Of a DNA stretch of 64,000 nt, positions 27,372 through 37,322 are shown piece by piece. The translations under genes and the position numbers were made by a program. How positions within the stretch are numbered: the stretch's first letter is position 1; each line of letters opens with the position of its first letter. The notes beneath the pieces were generated by a model. The model worked only from the letters and a program-made list of their open reading frames with translations. It did no database searches and was not told the origin of the DNA. This stretch comes from Pseudonocardia autotrophica (GTDB taxonomy: Bacteria; Actinomycetota; Actinomycetes; Mycobacteriales; Pseudonocardiaceae), in contig NZ_JNYD01000013.1 in NCBI RefSeq assembly GCF_000717175.1, forward strand, positions 173,402-237,401. Reading direction: 5' to 3'.

Positions 27372-27821
27372 TCAGCGGACGATGCCGGGGAGGGAGGGGA
27401 TGGTCGGGGTGGTGCCCGTGGCGGCGCGCCAGCGCGAGGCCCGGACCGTGCCCTCCGACAGCGCCTTGAGCGCCGCGATCCGCAGCTGCTGGTTGGTGGT
27501 GTGCTCGAGCACCGACCGCCAGGCCGCGAGCGCATCGGCCTCCGCGGTCACCGCGAGCCGCCCGGCGGACAACGCGTCGGTGACCGGGACGGGGGTGGCG
27601 TACGCCGGCTGCGCCGACACCGGCCGCGCCCCGACGTCCGTGAGCGTCTGCTCGATCTGGCTGCGCAGGGTGCGGTGCGCCGCGATGTCCTGGCGTGCGA
27701 CCGCGGCCTGGTCCGCGGGCACGAACGCGAGGATCAGGGTGTAGGACCACAGGGCGGCGTGCTCGGCGGCCAGGGCGCGCTGCAGGGCGGCGACCGCCTC
27801 GTCGTCGATCGGGACGCTCAT
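27372..27821 (-). CDS. DUF4439 ferritin-like domain protein
   Basis: 149 residues forming a predicted four-helix, ferritin-like bundle (DUF4439). LQRALAAEHAALWSYTLILAFV at about 15-36 and DIAAHRTLRSQIEQTL supply the Glu/His pattern of such folds, but the full di-iron set is not evident. The ATG overlaps the stop of the lipoprotein gene by 4 nt, so the two are translationally coupled. The role is unknown, perhaps metal binding near the membrane lipoprotein. Confidence 0.8.
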   Translation of the reverse strand: MSVPIDDEAVAALQRALAAEHAALWSYTLILAFVPADQAAVARQDIAAHRTLRSQIEQTLTDVGARPVSAQPAYATPVPVTDALSAGRLAVTAEADALAAWRSVLEHTTNQQLRIAALKALSEGTVRASRWRAATGTTPTIPSLPGIVR

Positions 27822-28330
27822 GAGGTCGGCGGCGCCCCCAGCACCGCGGAGTAGGCCGCGCAGCAGGCGGCCACCGAGCCGACCAGGCCCGCCCGCGCCG
27901 TCGGGACGCTGCTGACGAGCCCGGCGGCCTCGCGCGCGGCGTCGGCCACGGCCTGGCGCACGGAGTTCAGATCGGCACCCGCCCGGGACGTCGCCGGCGC
28001 GGGGGCCGGGACGGGCGTGGTGGTGCCGGCGACCCGGGCGATCTCCTGCTCGAGCGCGGTGGCGTGGGCGGACCGGGCGGCGCGGAGCGGGTCGAGCTGC
28101 CCGGTCAGCGACGGGTCGGCGGCGAGCACCGCGGTGACCAGGTCGGCGTCCGCCCGGGCCCGGGTGACCAGCGGGATCAGCGGGTCCGGCCCGTCGTCGG
28201 ACGATGCGGTCGCGCACCCGGCGAGGACCGGGGCGGCGAGGCCCAGGCCGCCCGCGGCCAGCCCCAGCGCCAACGCCCGCCGGCGGGTCAGCCGCGCGGC
28301 TGCCGGGGGGAGCGGAGGGCCGGGGTGCAC
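27818..28330 (-). CDS. Tat-type lipoprotein, partner of DUF4439 protein
   Basis: 170 residues from GTG 28330. The N-terminus has [14 protein letters not shown] followed by the lipobox VLAGC, a signal consistent with twin-arginine export and lipid anchoring. The mature part is helical, Ala/Arg rich, with [21 protein letters not shown] and [21 protein letters not shown]. The longer in-frame start at 28444 would overlap the rimP promoter. It is coupled to the ferritin-like gene, and in related genomes the pair forms one membrane-associated unit; its function is unknown. Confidence 0.75.
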   Translation of the reverse strand: MHPGPPLPPAAARLTRRRALALGLAAGGLGLAAPVLAGCATASSDDGPDPLIPLVTRARADADLVTAVLAADPSLTGQLDPLRAARSAHATALEQEIARVAGTTTPVPAPAPATSRAGADLNSVRQAVADAAREAAGLVSSVPTARAGLVGSVAACCAAYSAVLGAPPTS

Positions 28331-28442
28331 AGCCCGGCATCCTGCCAGCCGCCGCCGCGGCCGCGGGGCACGGGTCCGGCGGTCCCTCCGGCCGTCCGCG
28401 ATAGGCTGGACGGCCGTCCGACCCTGCCGTCGAAGGAGATCC

Positions 28443-29006
28443 ATGCCGAGCCCCGCCCCCGATCAGCTCACCGGCACGCTGCGCGGTGTGCTGGAACCCG
28501 TCGTGGCCGACGCCGGGTTCGAGATCGAGGACGTCGAGGTCCGGGCCGCCGGGCGCAAGCACACCGTCAAGGTGGTCGTCGACGTGCCCGAGGACGCGGA
28601 GGAGACCGCCGTCGGGCTCGACGCGATCGCCCGGCTGAGCCGCTCGGCCGCCGCGGAGCTGGACCGGCACGAGCACCTGATCGCGGGCTCGTACACGCTC
28701 GAGGTGACCTCCCCGGGCATCGACCGCCCGCTCACCCGGCCGCTGCACTGGCGGCGCGCGCACCTGCGCCTGGTCCGGGTGACGCTGGCCGGCGGCGAGA
28801 CGATCGAGGTGCGCGTCGGGCGCGCGGGGCCGGAGTCGGTCACCGTGGTGGAGGCGGGGGCGAAGAAGCCGCTCCCGCGCGAACTGCGCTACGCGGACGT
28901 GACCCGGGCCGTGGTGCAGGTGGAGTTCAAGGCGCCGCCGAAGGCGGAGGTCGAGGCGCTCGACGGGGCCGGCGGGGCGGACCCGGGGAACGAGGAGCAG
29001 GCATGA
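28443..29006 (+). CDS. rimP: Ribosome maturation factor RimP
   Basis: Protein needed for 30S subunit maturation, 187 residues (slightly long because of an acidic Ala/Glu tail). [19 protein letters not shown] and [22 protein letters not shown] are diagnostic. ATG 28443 follows AAGGAGAT at 3-nt spacing. TAGGCT at 28402 and a 12-bp palindrome GGACGGCCGTCC at 28408-28419 precede it and may mark the operon promoter. It overlaps nusA by 4 nt and heads the nusA-infB operon. Confidence 0.95.
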   Translation: MPSPAPDQLTGTLRGVLEPVVADAGFEIEDVEVRAAGRKHTVKVVVDVPEDAEETAVGLDAIARLSRSAAAELDRHEHLIAGSYTLEVTSPGIDRPLTRPLHWRRAHLRLVRVTLAGGETIEVRVGRAGPESVTVVEAGAKKPLPRELRYADVTRAVVQVEFKAPPKAEVEALDGAGGADPGNEEQA

Positions 29007-30067
29007 ACGTCGACATCGCGGCGCTGCGGGCCATCGAGCGGGAGAAGGAGATCCCGTTCGACACGGTCATCGAGGCCATCGAGACCGCCCTGCTCACGGC
29101 GTACAAGCACACCGAGGGCCACCAGCCGCACGCGCGGATCGACATCGACCGCAAGACCGGGCTGGTCCGGGTCATGGCGCACGAGGTCGGTGAGGACGGC
29201 GAGCCGGGCCCCGAGTGGGACGACACCCCCGAGGGCTTCGGCCGGATCGCCGCCACCACCGCGCGCCAGGTCATCGTGCAGCGGCTGCGCGACGCCGAGC
29301 ACGAGCGCACCTACGGCGAGTTCGCCGCGCAGGAGGGCGAGATCGTCTCCGGCGTGATCCAGCGCGACGCCCGGGCGAACGCGCGCGGTGTGGTCGTGGT
29401 CTCCCTGGGCCAGATCGAGGGCGTGCTGCCCCCGACCGAGCAGGTGCCGGGGGAGAGCTACGAGCACGGCGACCGGATCCGCTGCTACGTCGTCGGCGTC
29501 AGCCGGGGAATGCGCGGCACGCAGATCACGTTGAGTCGCACGCACCCCAACCTGGTGCGCAAGCTGTTCGCGCTGGAGGTCCCGGAGCTGGTCGACGGCT
29601 CGGTGGAGATCGTCGCCGTCGCCCGCGAGGCGGGGCACCGGTCGAAGATCGCGGTGCGGTCCAAGGTGTCCGGGGTCAACCCGAAGGGCGCCTGCATCGG
29701 CCCGATGGGCCAGCGGGTGCGCAACGTCATGAGCGAGCTGCACGACGAGAAGATCGACATCATCGACTGGTCGGAGGACCCGGCGACGTTCGTCGGCAAC
29801 GCGCTCTCGCCCTCGAAGGTGGTGTCCGTCACGGTGATCGACGCCCGGACGCGCACCGCACGGGTCGTCGTGCCGGACTTCCAGCTGTCCCTCGCGATCG
29901 GCAAGGAGGGGCAGAACGCGCGGCTCGCAGCCCGTCTGACCGGCTGGCGGATCGACATCCGCAGCGACGCGGACCCCCGCGCGCGGGCCGGCCGGACCGA
30001 GATCGACGCGGCCCCGGAGGACGGGTCCCCCGTGGCGCGCACCTCGGGGACGGAGTCGGTCGGCTGA
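29003..30067 (+). CDS. nusA: Transcription termination/antitermination factor NusA
   Basis: RNA-polymerase- and RNA-binding factor, 354 residues, the short actinobacterial form without C-terminal acidic repeats. The N-terminal domain begins [20 protein letters not shown]; the S1 domain is around [25 protein letters not shown]1 includes [19 protein letters not shown], and KH2 includes [30 protein letters not shown] overlaps the rimP stop (ATGA). ylxR begins at its stop. Confidence 0.96.
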   Translation: MNVDIAALRAIEREKEIPFDTVIEAIETALLTAYKHTEGHQPHARIDIDRKTGLVRVMAHEVGEDGEPGPEWDDTPEGFGRIAATTARQVIVQRLRDAEHERTYGEFAAQEGEIVSGVIQRDARANARGVVVVSLGQIEGVLPPTEQVPGESYEHGDRIRCYVVGVSRGMRGTQITLSRTHPNLVRKLFALEVPELVDGSVEIVAVAREAGHRSKIAVRSKVSGVNPKGACIGPMGQRVRNVMSELHDEKIDIIDWSEDPATFVGNALSPSKVVSVTVIDARTRTARVVVPDFQLSLAIGKEGQNARLAARLTGWRIDIRSDADPRARAGRTEIDAAPEDGSPVARTSGTESVG

Positions 30068-30453
30068 GGGAGGACGCGCTACACTCGATCCCGGCCCGCA
30101 ACCGGGCGCAGGGACCCGTCCGCACCTGTGTCGGGTGTCGCACCCGGGAGCAGGCCACCGGTCTGTTGCGCGTGGTCGCGGTGGACGGGGCCCTGGTCCC
30201 GGATCCGCGCGGACGCCTCCCCGGTCGGGGTGCCTGGGTGCACCCCGCCACGGGGTGTCTCGACCGGGCCGAGCGCCGATCGGCGTTCCCGCGGGCACTG
30301 CGTGTCCCGGGTCCGCTGCCGGTGACCGCGGTCAGGTCGTACCTCGACGGGATCAGCGCCGTTACGGCGGCGGATCCCGCTGGGGGGCAGCAGGAGGGAG
30401 CCGGGACAGTCCCGGTTCCGTCAGTCACGGAAGACAAGGTCGACCCGTCATGA
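30064..30453 (+). CDS. ylxR: YlxR (DUF448) RNA-binding protein, start uncertain
   Basis: Small basic nucleic-acid-binding protein of the nusA operon. [20 protein letters not shown] and [23 protein letters not shown] are the YlxR signature. No ATG, GTG or TTG lies in frame between 29881 and the conserved start near 30118. CTG 30064, overlapping the nusA stop as CTGA, is the best candidate (129 residues, 17 before the conserved block) and is used here; ATC 30088, after GAGGGAGGA, is the other. The Asp/Pro/Gly-rich tail is longer than usual. Confidence 0.8.
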   Translation: MREDALHSIPARNRAQGPVRTCVGCRTREQATGLLRVVAVDGALVPDPRGRLPGRGAWVHPATGCLDRAERRSAFPRALRVPGPLPVTAVRSYLDGISAVTAADPAGGQQEGAGTVPVPSVTEDKVDPS

Positions 30454-30549
30454 GCCAGTCGTGAAGATCGCACCATGAACGTGCATCGACTCTAGGTTCG
30501 AGGTCGAGCGGACACCTGCCGCCCGGCCTCTCGGAAACATAGGAGAGCA

Positions 30550-33500
30550 GTGGCAGGCAAGGCCCGCGTGCATGAGCTCGCGAAGGAGCTCGGTATTTCC
30601 AGCAAGCAGGTTCTGAGCAAGCTTGCGGATCTCGGGGAGTACGTGAAGTCCCCGTCCTCCACCGTCGAGGCCCCGGTCGCGCGCAAGCTGCGCGACTCCA
30701 TGGCCGGCAACGGTGGCGGCCCCCGTCGTGGGGTCCCCGGTGGCGGCGGCAGCCGTCCCCGTCCCGGTCAGGCCCCGGCCCCCGGCCCGCGCCCCGGCGC
30801 CCGGCCGTCCGGGCCCGCCCAGGGCGCCGGTCAGGGTTCTGCGCCGACTCCCGGCCCGACCCCCGGCCCGTCGCGCTCCGGCGCGCCCACCCCCGGTCCC
30901 GGCCCGCGTCCGGGTCCGCGTCCCGGCCCCGCGCCGGCCTCCCGCCCGGAGACCCCCGCGGAGCGCCCGGAGGCCCCGGCGGAGCGCCCGGAGACCCCTG
31001 CGGAGCGCCCGGAGGCCCCGGCCGCCTCGGCGTCCCCGGCGGCGCCCGCCCGCCCGGCCCAGCCGGGTCAGTCGGGTCCCCGTCCGGGTCCGCGTCCCGG
31101 CCCCGCCCAGCCGCAGCGGCCCGCCCAGGGCGGTCCGCAGGGTGGTGAGCGTCAGGGCGGTGAGCGTCAGGGCCCGCGTCCCGGCCCGCGTCCGGACGCC
31201 CCGCGGCAGCAGCCCGCGGCCGCGTCGGGCGGTTCCGGTGCCGGCACGGTGCCCCCGCGCAGCGCTGGGCCGCGTCCCGGCCCGCGCCAGCCGCGCGTCG
31301 GCAACAACCCGTTCGGCGTCGGCTCGGGCGCCCCGCCGCGCCCGGCCGCCCCGCGTCCCGGCCCGCCGCCCCAGCAGGGTGGCGGTGGCCAGCAGGGCGA
31401 GGGTCGTCCCGGTGGCGGCGGCGCGCCGCGTCCCGGTCCCGGCGCCGGTGGGCCCCGCCCGCCGCAGCGCTCCGGTGAGGCCGGTCGCGGTGGCCCGCGG
31501 CCGAACCCGGGCAACATGCCCCCGCGGCCGAACCCCGGCATGATGCCCGCCCGTCCGGCGGGTGGTCGTCCCGCGCCCGGTGGGCGTGGTGGTCCCGGCG
31601 GCGGTCGTGGTGGCCCCGGCGGACGTCCGGGTGGTCCGGGCGGTCGTCCCGGCGGCGGTGGCGGCGGCTTCCGTCCCGGTGGCGGTGGCCCCGGTGGCGG
31701 TGGCGGCGGTGCCCCGGCGGGCGGCGGCTTCCGCGGTCGTCCCGGTGGCGGCGGCGGTCGTGGCCGCGGCGGCACCGCGGGTGCCTTCGGTCGTCCCGGC
31801 GGTCCGGCCCGCAAGGGCCGCAAGTCGAAGCGGCAGAAGCGCCAGGAGTTCGACTCGATGCAGGCCCCCTCGGTGGGCGGCGTCCGCCTGCCCAAGGGCC
31901 AGGGCGAGACGATCCGGCTGCCGCGCGGCGCGTCGCTGACGGACTTCGCCGAGAAGATCAACGCCAACCCGGCGTCGCTGGTCCAGGTGCTGTTCCACCT
32001 GGGCGAGATGGTCACGGCCACGGCCTCGGTCGCGGACGAGATCCTCGAGATGCTCGGCACCGAGATGAACTACAACGTCCAGGTCGTCAGCCCGGAGGAG
32101 GAGGACCGCGAGCTGCTCGACAGCTTCGACATCTCCTTCGGCGACGAGGGCGACGAGGAGGACTGGGTCGTCCGGCCGCCGGTCGTGACCATCATGGGTC
32201 ACGTCGACCACGGTAAGACCCGCCTGCTCGACACGATCCGCAAGGCGAACGTCCGCGAGGGCGAGGCCGGCGGCATCACCCAGCACATCGGCGCCTACCA
32301 GGTGCAGACGGAGCTGGAGGGCATCGAGCGGCCGATCACCTTCATCGACACCCCGGGTCACGAGGCGTTCACCGCCATGCGTGCCCGCGGGGCGAAGTCC
32401 ACGGACATCGCGGTGATCGTGGTCGCGGCGGACGACGGCGTCATGCCCCAGACGGTCGAGGCGATCAACCACGCCCAGGCGGCCGACGTGCCGATCGTGG
32501 TCGCGGTGAACAAGATCGACGTCGAGGGCGCCAACCCGGCGAAGATCCGCCAGCAGCTGACCGAGTACAACCTGGTCGCGGAGGAGTACGGCGGCGACAC
32601 GATGTTCGTCGACATCTCCGCGAAGCAGGGGACGAACATCGAGCAGCTGCTCGAGGCGATCCTGCTCACCGCGGACGCGGCGCTGGACCTCCGGGCCAAC
32701 CCGGACATGGAGGCCCAGGGCGTCACCATCGAGGGTCACCTCGACCGTGGCCGCGGCCCCGTCGCGACCGTGCTGGTCCAGCGCGGCACGCTGCGGGTCG
32801 GCGACTCGATCGTCGCGGGCGACGCCTCCGGGCGCGTCCGGCGGATGGTCGACGAGCACGGCGCGGACGTCACCGAGGCGCTCCCGTCGCGTCCGGTGCA
32901 GGTCATCGGTCTGACCTCGGTCCCGGGTGCGGGCGACACGTTCCTCGTCGTCGACGAGGACCGGGTGGCCCGGCAGATCGCGGACCGCCGGCGGGCGCGC
33001 GAGCGCAACGCCGAGCTGGCCAGCCGCCGCAAGCGCGTGTCGCTCGAGGACCTCGACGCCGCGCTGAAGGAGACCAGCACCCTCAACCTGATCATCAAGG
33101 GTGACAACTCGGGTACCGTCGAGGCCCTCGAGGACGCCCTGATGAAGCTGGACGTGGGTGAGGACGTCGACCTGCGGGTGATCCACCGCGGCGTCGGTGG
33201 CATCACCGAGGGCGACATCAACCTCGCCATCGCGGACAACGTCATCGTCATGGGCTTCAACGTCCGTGCCGAGGGCAAGGCCACGGAGCTGGCCAACCGC
33301 GAGGGCGTGGAGATCCGCTACTACTCGGTGATCTACCAGGCGATCGAGGAGATCGAGCAGGCCCTGAAGGGCATGCTCAAGCCCGAGTACGAGGAGGTCG
33401 AGCTCGGCCGCGCGGAGGTCCGCGAGGTCTTCAAGTCCTCCAAGTTCGGCACGATCGCCGGTTGCCTCGTGATGAACGGCGAGATTCGCCGCAACGCCCG

Positions 33501-33690
33501 CGGGCGGCTGCTGCGCGACTCGGTGGTCATCGCGGAGAACCTGCCGATCAGCTCGCTGCGCCGCTTCAAGGACGACGTGGTCGAGGTCCGCGAGGGCTTC
33601 GAGTGCGGTCTCACCCTGGGCACGTACAGCGACATCAAGGTCGACGACGTGATCGAGACCTTCGAGATGCGGGAGAAGCCCCGCGCGTGA
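30550..33690 (+). CDS. infB: Translation initiation factor IF-2
   Basis: GTPase delivering initiator tRNA, 1046 residues. The N-terminal IF2N domain ([21 protein letters not shown]) is followed by a very long Pro/Gly/Arg low-complexity linker at about 55-420, [13 protein letters not shown] towards its end. The G domain follows: GHVDHGKT near 550, [19 protein letters not shown] and SAKQGTN; then IF2 domains II-IV with [24 protein letters not shown] 30550 has AGGAGAG 4 nt upstream. The 96-nt leader between ylxR and infB includes a six-codon frame at 30475-30495. Confidence 0.97.
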   Translation: MAGKARVHELAKELGISSKQVLSKLADLGEYVKSPSSTVEAPVARKLRDSMAGNGGGPRRGVPGGGGSRPRPGQAPAPGPRPGARPSGPAQGAGQGSAPTPGPTPGPSRSGAPTPGPGPRPGPRPGPAPASRPETPAERPEAPAERPETPAERPEAPAASASPAAPARPAQPGQSGPRPGPRPGPAQPQRPAQGGPQGGERQGGERQGPRPGPRPDAPRQQPAAASGGSGAGTVPPRSAGPRPGPRQPRVGNNPFGVGSGAPPRPAAPRPGPPPQQGGGGQQGEGRPGGGGAPRPGPGAGGPRPPQRSGEAGRGGPRPNPGNMPPRPNPGMMPARPAGGRPAPGGRGGPGGGRGGPGGRPGGPGGRPGGGGGGFRPGGGGPGGGGGGAPAGGGFRGRPGGGGGRGRGGTAGAFGRPGGPARKGRKSKRQKRQEFDSMQAPSVGGVRLPKGQGETIRLPRGASLTDFAEKINANPASLVQVLFHLGEMVTATASVADEILEMLGTEMNYNVQVVSPEEEDRELLDSFDISFGDEGDEEDWVVRPPVVTIMGHVDHGKTRLLDTIRKANVREGEAGGITQHIGAYQVQTELEGIERPITFIDTPGHEAFTAMRARGAKSTDIAVIVVAADDGVMPQTVEAINHAQAADVPIVVAVNKIDVEGANPAKIRQQLTEYNLVAEEYGGDTMFVDISAKQGTNIEQLLEAILLTADAALDLRANPDMEAQGVTIEGHLDRGRGPVATVLVQRGTLRVGDSIVAGDASGRVRRMVDEHGADVTEALPSRPVQVIGLTSVPGAGDTFLVVDEDRVARQIADRRRARERNAELASRRKRVSLEDLDAALKETSTLNLIIKGDNSGTVEALEDALMKLDVGEDVDLRVIHRGVGGITEGDINLAIADNVIVMGFNVRAEGKATELANREGVEIRYYSVIYQAIEEIEQALKGMLKPEYEEVELGRAEVREVFKSSKFGTIAGCLVMNGEIRRNARGRLLRDSVVIAENLPISSLRRFKDDVVEVREGFECGLTLGTYSDIKVDDVIETFEMREKPRA

Positions 33691-33701
33691 TCGAACTCGG
33701 C

Positions 33702-33730
33702 GGCGCGGTCGGTACCCCACCGGCCGCGCC
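33702..33730 (+). other. Intercistronic hairpin after infB
   Basis: GGCGCGGTCGGT (33702-33713) pairs with ACCGGCCGCGCC (33719-33730) through 11 Watson-Crick pairs and one wobble, loop of 5. It could attenuate read-through or stabilise the infB 3' end. Confidence 0.5.
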
Positions 33731-33744
33731 GTCGCGCAGGTGAC

Positions 33745-34038
33745 ATGTACGTAGGAGCACTGGAGCTGGACGTCCTGCTCGGGGACGTCCACTCGCTCAA
33801 GCAGAAGCGCTCCGCCGTGCGGCCCGTCGTGGCCGAGCTGCGGCGGCGCTTCGCGGTGTCCGCCGCCGAGGCGGGGCACCTGGACCTGCACCGCCGTGCC
33901 CTGATCGGGGTGTCCTGCGTCGCCGCGGACCCCCGGCACGTCACGGACGTGCTGGACTCGTGCGAGCGGCTCGTGGCCGCCCGCCCCGAGCTGGAACTGC
34001 TGTCGGCCCGGCACCGGATGCTGGGGCCGGAGGATTGA
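33745..34038 (+). CDS. DUF503 (YlxP-like) protein
   Basis: 97-residue ferredoxin-fold protein of the YlxP/DUF503 family: MYVGALELDVLLGDVHSLKQKRSAVRPVV at the N-terminus is diagnostic. It is a constant member of the nusA-infB-rbfA operon in actinobacteria and Firmicutes; a ribosome-related role is inferred from context only. It lies between infB and rbfA with the usual spacing. Confidence 0.9.
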   Translation: MYVGALELDVLLGDVHSLKQKRSAVRPVVAELRRRFAVSAAEAGHLDLHRRALIGVSCVAADPRHVTDVLDSCERLVAARPELELLSARHRMLGPED

Positions 34039-34107
34039 ACGGCGCGTGAGCGGAGATCCTCGACCCGTCGACGGTCGCCGTGCACGACTCGCAGGGAGGA
34101 GCGCGTC

Positions 34108-34575
34108 ATGGTGGACCAGGCCCGCGCCCGCCGGTTGGCGAAGCGGATCTCGCAGATCGTCGCCGGGGCGCTCGAGCACGAGGTGAAGGACCCGCGCCTG
34201 GCGATGGTGACCATCACCGACACCCGGGTCACCGGGGACCTGCGCGAGGCCACCGTGTACTACACGGTGCTCGGCCGCACGGTCGACGAGGCGCCCGACG
34301 GCGCGGGGGCCGCCGCCGCGCTCGAGAGCGCCAAGGGCGTGCTGCGCACGATGGTCGGCCGCCAGACCGGTGTCCGGCACACCCCGAGCCTGGCCTTCGT
34401 CGCCGACGAGGTCCCGGAGGAGGCCCGCCGGATGGAGGAGCTGCTCGCCCGCACCCGCGCGTCCGACGCCGAGGTCGCCCGGCTGGCCGCCGGCGCCCGG
34501 CACGCCGGCGACGCCGATCCGTACCGCGCGCCGCGCGAGGAGGACCCCGGGTCCGCCGCGGCCGGGGAGGAGTGA
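34108..34575 (+). CDS. rbfA: 30S ribosome-binding factor RbfA
   Basis: Cold-shock ribosome assembly factor binding free 30S subunits, 155 residues. [40 protein letters not shown] contains the KH-type core; [12 protein letters not shown] ends it. A charged Ala/Glu/Asp tail of about 35 residues is extra to the core and common in actinobacteria. The ATG follows GGGAGGAGCG. nrnA starts 7 nt downstream. Confidence 0.95.
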   Translation: MVDQARARRLAKRISQIVAGALEHEVKDPRLAMVTITDTRVTGDLREATVYYTVLGRTVDEAPDGAGAAAALESAKGVLRTMVGRQTGVRHTPSLAFVADEVPEEARRMEELLARTRASDAEVARLAAGARHAGDADPYRAPREEDPGSAAAGEE

Positions 34576-34582
34576 GCACCCG

Positions 34583-35650
34583 GTGACCGCGCAACCCCGG
34601 TTCGCGGCGTTGGGCCCGGACGACCGGGTCGACGCCGACGCCGCGATCGACCGCGCGGTCACCCTGGCGGTGCGCGACGCCGCCGCCGTCCTGCGCGAGG
34701 CGGAGGAGATCGTCGTCCTCGGGCACGTGTCGCCCGACGCCGACACCCTGGGCAGCGCCCTCGCGCTCGGACTGGCGCTGCACCGGCGCGGCAAGTCGGT
34801 GCGGGTGTCCTTCGGCGTGCGTGGCGGGGACGAGTCCGCGCCCGAGTCCCTGCGCGCGCTCGACTCCGCGGGCCTGCTGGTCCCGGCGTCGGCCGTGCCG
34901 GAGGCACCGGAGGTCGTGGTCGCGTGCGACACCGCCGACCAGCACCGGCTCGGCGTGCTCGCCGGGCGGATCGACGCCGCCGACCGGTCGGTCCTGGTCG
35001 ACCACCACGCCTCGAATCCCGGTTTCGGCAGCGTGCGCGTGCTCGACCCGCGGGCCGAGGCGACCGTGATGCTGGTCCGGCGCATCCTCGCCGAGCTCGG
35101 CACGCCGCTGGACGCGGAGATCGGCCGCTGCCTCTACGCGGGGCTGGCCACGGACACCGTCGGCTTCCGGATCGGCGGGCCGGGCCCGCACCTGCTGGCC
35201 GCCGAGCTGGTCGAGGTGGGGGTGGACGTCGAGCCGCTGATGCGCGGGCTCGTCGACTCGCACCCCTTCGCCTGGCTGGGCGCGCTCGGCGGGATCCTCG
35301 CCGCCGCCGAGCTGGAGACGGGTGTACCGGCCGGGCGGGCGACGGTGCACGCCACCGTGCCGCTCGACGTCGTCCGGCGCTTCCGGCCCGAGGAGGTCGA
35401 GAGCGTGGTCGACCACGTCCGCACCGCCGTCGAGGCCGAGGTCACCGTGGTCCTCAAGCAGGTCGGCGAGACCCGCTGGACCGTGTCGCTGCGCTCGCGG
35501 GGCGCGGTCGACGTCGCGGCGGTGGCCGTCGGGCTCGGTGGCGGCGGTCATCCGCGGGCGGCCGGGTTCACGGTCGACGGGACCCGGGACGAGGTCCTCG
35601 CGGCGATCCGGACCGCACTGGCGACGCGGGGACGATCCGGACGAACGTGA
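34583..35650 (+). CDS. nrnA: DHH-family oligoribonuclease/pAp phosphatase
   Basis: NrnA-type phosphoesterase, 355 residues, degrading nanoRNA and dephosphorylating 3'-phosphoadenosine 5'-phosphate. Metal-binding motifs are LGHVSPDADTLGSALAL near 47, ACDTADQHR near 115, VLVDHHASNPGFG near 140, and the DHHA1 motif VGLGGGGHPRAAGF near 320. It is the homologue of Rv2837c, directly after rbfA as in mycobacteria. GTG 34583 is preceded by GGGGAGGAGTG. Confidence 0.93.
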   Translation: MTAQPRFAALGPDDRVDADAAIDRAVTLAVRDAAAVLREAEEIVVLGHVSPDADTLGSALALGLALHRRGKSVRVSFGVRGGDESAPESLRALDSAGLLVPASAVPEAPEVVVACDTADQHRLGVLAGRIDAADRSVLVDHHASNPGFGSVRVLDPRAEATVMLVRRILAELGTPLDAEIGRCLYAGLATDTVGFRIGGPGPHLLAAELVEVGVDVEPLMRGLVDSHPFAWLGALGGILAAAELETGVPAGRATVHATVPLDVVRRFRPEEVESVVDHVRTAVEAEVTVVLKQVGETRWTVSLRSRGAVDVAAVAVGLGGGGHPRAAGFTVDGTRDEVLAAIRTALATRGRSGRT

Positions 35651-35714
35651 TACCTCACGTTCACCGCGTTCTCAGGGTGGGGTGCGTACCCTCGGGCCCG
35701 ACGAGGAGGACGAC

Positions 35715-36392
35715 TTGACTGCTGAGCCCGCCCTCCCCGCCCCGTCCACCCCCCGGGGTGGCGTGGCCGGGAGCATCCCGACCTGCCCCGCACCGCCGCT
35801 CGCCGCCGGTCCGCGGCGCGCGTTCCTGGCAGCCGCGGTGCGCAGCCCGGGCCAGATCGGGGCCGTGGCCCCGAGCTCGCCGAGACTGGCCGACCTGCTG
35901 GCCTCGGTGGTCCCCACCCACGGCGCACCGACCGTCGTCGAGCTGGGGCCGGGCACCGGGTCGGTGTCCGCGGCCATCGCCGAGCGGCTGCCGACCGGCG
36001 CGCGGCACCTCGCCGTGGAGCTCGACCCCCGCCTGGCCGCCTACCTGCGCCGGACCCGTCCGGACATGGAGGTCGTCGACGGCGACGCCGAGCACCTCAC
36101 CGGACTGCTCGCCGCGCGCTCGGTGCCCCGTGTCGACGCGGTGGTGAGCGGGCTGCCCTGGTCGCTGTTCGGCGGGGCCACCCAGCGCGCCATCCTCGAC
36201 CAGGTCGCCACGGCGATCGGTCCGACCGGCGCCTTCGCGACCTTCGCCTACACCCACACCGCGCCGATGACCACGGCCCGCCGCTTCCGCCGGATGCTGT
36301 CGGAGGTGTTCGACGAGGTCGTGGTCAGCCGGACGGTCTGGCGCAACCTGCCCCCCGCGTACGCCTACGTCTGCCGCCGGCCGCGGGCCTGA
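35715..36392 (+). CDS. Class I SAM-dependent methyltransferase
   Basis: 225 residues, resembling phospholipid N-methyltransferase (PmtA)/KsgA-like proteins. AFLAAAVRSPGQIGAVAPSSPRLADLL leads to the SAM motif VVELGPGTGSVS near 77, DGDAEHL, and VVSGLPWSLF as the catalytic-site segment. TTG 35715 is the likely start because GAGGAGG ends 5 nt before it; no ATG is suitable. The target (lipid or RNA) is uncertain. The 3' end overlaps the convergent GNAT gene by 28 bp. Confidence 0.8.
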   Translation: MTAEPALPAPSTPRGGVAGSIPTCPAPPLAAGPRRAFLAAAVRSPGQIGAVAPSSPRLADLLASVVPTHGAPTVVELGPGTGSVSAAIAERLPTGARHLAVELDPRLAAYLRRTRPDMEVVDGDAEHLTGLLAARSVPRVDAVVSGLPWSLFGGATQRAILDQVATAIGPTGAFATFAYTHTAPMTTARRFRRMLSEVFDEVVVSRTVWRNLPPAYAYVCRRPRA

Positions 36393-37159
36393 GGCCGGTA
36401 CCAGAGCGTCCAGCGCGAGACGGGCAGGTACCCCATCGCCCGGTAGACGCCGTGCCCGTCGTCGCTGGAGATCAGCGCGGCGGGCAGGGCCGGGTCGGCC
36501 AGTGTGGCCGCCCAGGTCACGGCCGCGCCGATGCCGCGGCCGCGGTGCTCCGGCAGGGTGGCCACGCACTCCACGTCGACCACCCCGTGCCCGGCCCAGG
36601 ACAGCGCGGTCGCGACCGGCGTGCCGTCGGCGTACGCCAGCCAGAACCGTGCCGGCCCGCCCAGCAGGGCGGCCGGGGCGGGCGAGGCGGGCGTGGGGAA
36701 TCCGGCCGCCAGCACGGCGGCCCACTCGGCGAGGCCGGCGGGGTCGTGCACCTCGGTCACCGTGACGTCCCGCGGCGGCGGCGGGGCGGCCCCGCCCGCG
36801 GGCCGCACCATGAAGTGCGGACACCCCATGAGCTGCAGCCCGGCGGATCGCAGGTCCGGCGTGGGGTGCGGGGTGATGAGCAGGCAGGGCCGCTCGGGCC
36901 CGACGTCCGCGGCGCGCGCCATAGCGAGGTCCACCGGCCCCGCGGACAGCGCCGCGTTGAGGAACACGCAGGGGGACAGCGCGTCGGCGACCAGGAGCCC
37001 GCCGACGCGGCGCACGGTGCCGCCGGCGGCCTCCGCCCACGCCGCGGCCCGGTCGCTCATGGCCCGCATCGCGGCGAGGGTCAGCGAGTCGCCGGAGGGG
37101 GTGGTGTCCTCCCAGCCGGTGACCGGTGCGTCCGTCTCCGTGCTCATCTCGGCGCTCAT
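36365..37159 (-). CDS. GNAT-family N-acetyltransferase
   Basis: 264 residues. A degenerate N-terminal half (DALSPCVFLNAALSAGP, CLLITPHPTPDLRSAGL) precedes a GNAT domain with VECVATLPEHRGRGIGAAVTW, the acetyl-CoA loop, and YRAMGYLPV near the end. The two-lobed length fits the tandem GNAT type. ATG 37159 or 37147 are possible. It is divergent from the MATE gene. The substrate is unknown. Confidence 0.85.
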   Translation of the reverse strand: MSAEMSTETDAPVTGWEDTTPSGDSLTLAAMRAMSDRAAAWAEAAGGTVRRVGGLLVADALSPCVFLNAALSAGPVDLAMARAADVGPERPCLLITPHPTPDLRSAGLQLMGCPHFMVRPAGGAAPPPPRDVTVTEVHDPAGLAEWAAVLAAGFPTPASPAPAALLGGPARFWLAYADGTPVATALSWAGHGVVDVECVATLPEHRGRGIGAAVTWAATLADPALPAALISSDDGHGVYRAMGYLPVSRWTLWYRPQARGRRQT

Positions 37160-37322
37160 CGCCCTGCTCCAGCGGGTAGACGCGGAACGTGCTCGGTCGA
37201 CATGCCGGGCTGCGGCATCCCGGAAGGGTAGAGCCGACGAGCGCGGTAGGGATCCGCAACGCGAACCCGAACGCGGGCGTCGGCCGGCGGGCGCTGTCGG
37301 TGCGCTGTGAAACCATGGGCCG

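Noticed and set aside
25933..27744. Long open frames translating the 22-nt arrays (DSRCRISRLAVPDLATRG-like products)
   Set aside because: They arise from repeats read in rotating frames; the real gene in the interval uses another frame, with clear homology.
30448..35103. A 1551-codon open frame on the minus strand opposite infB-nrnA
   Set aside because: It is the antisense shadow of infB, ylxP, rbfA and part of nrnA; its product is low complexity (Thr/Gly/Arg) with no domain. High GC keeps such frames open.
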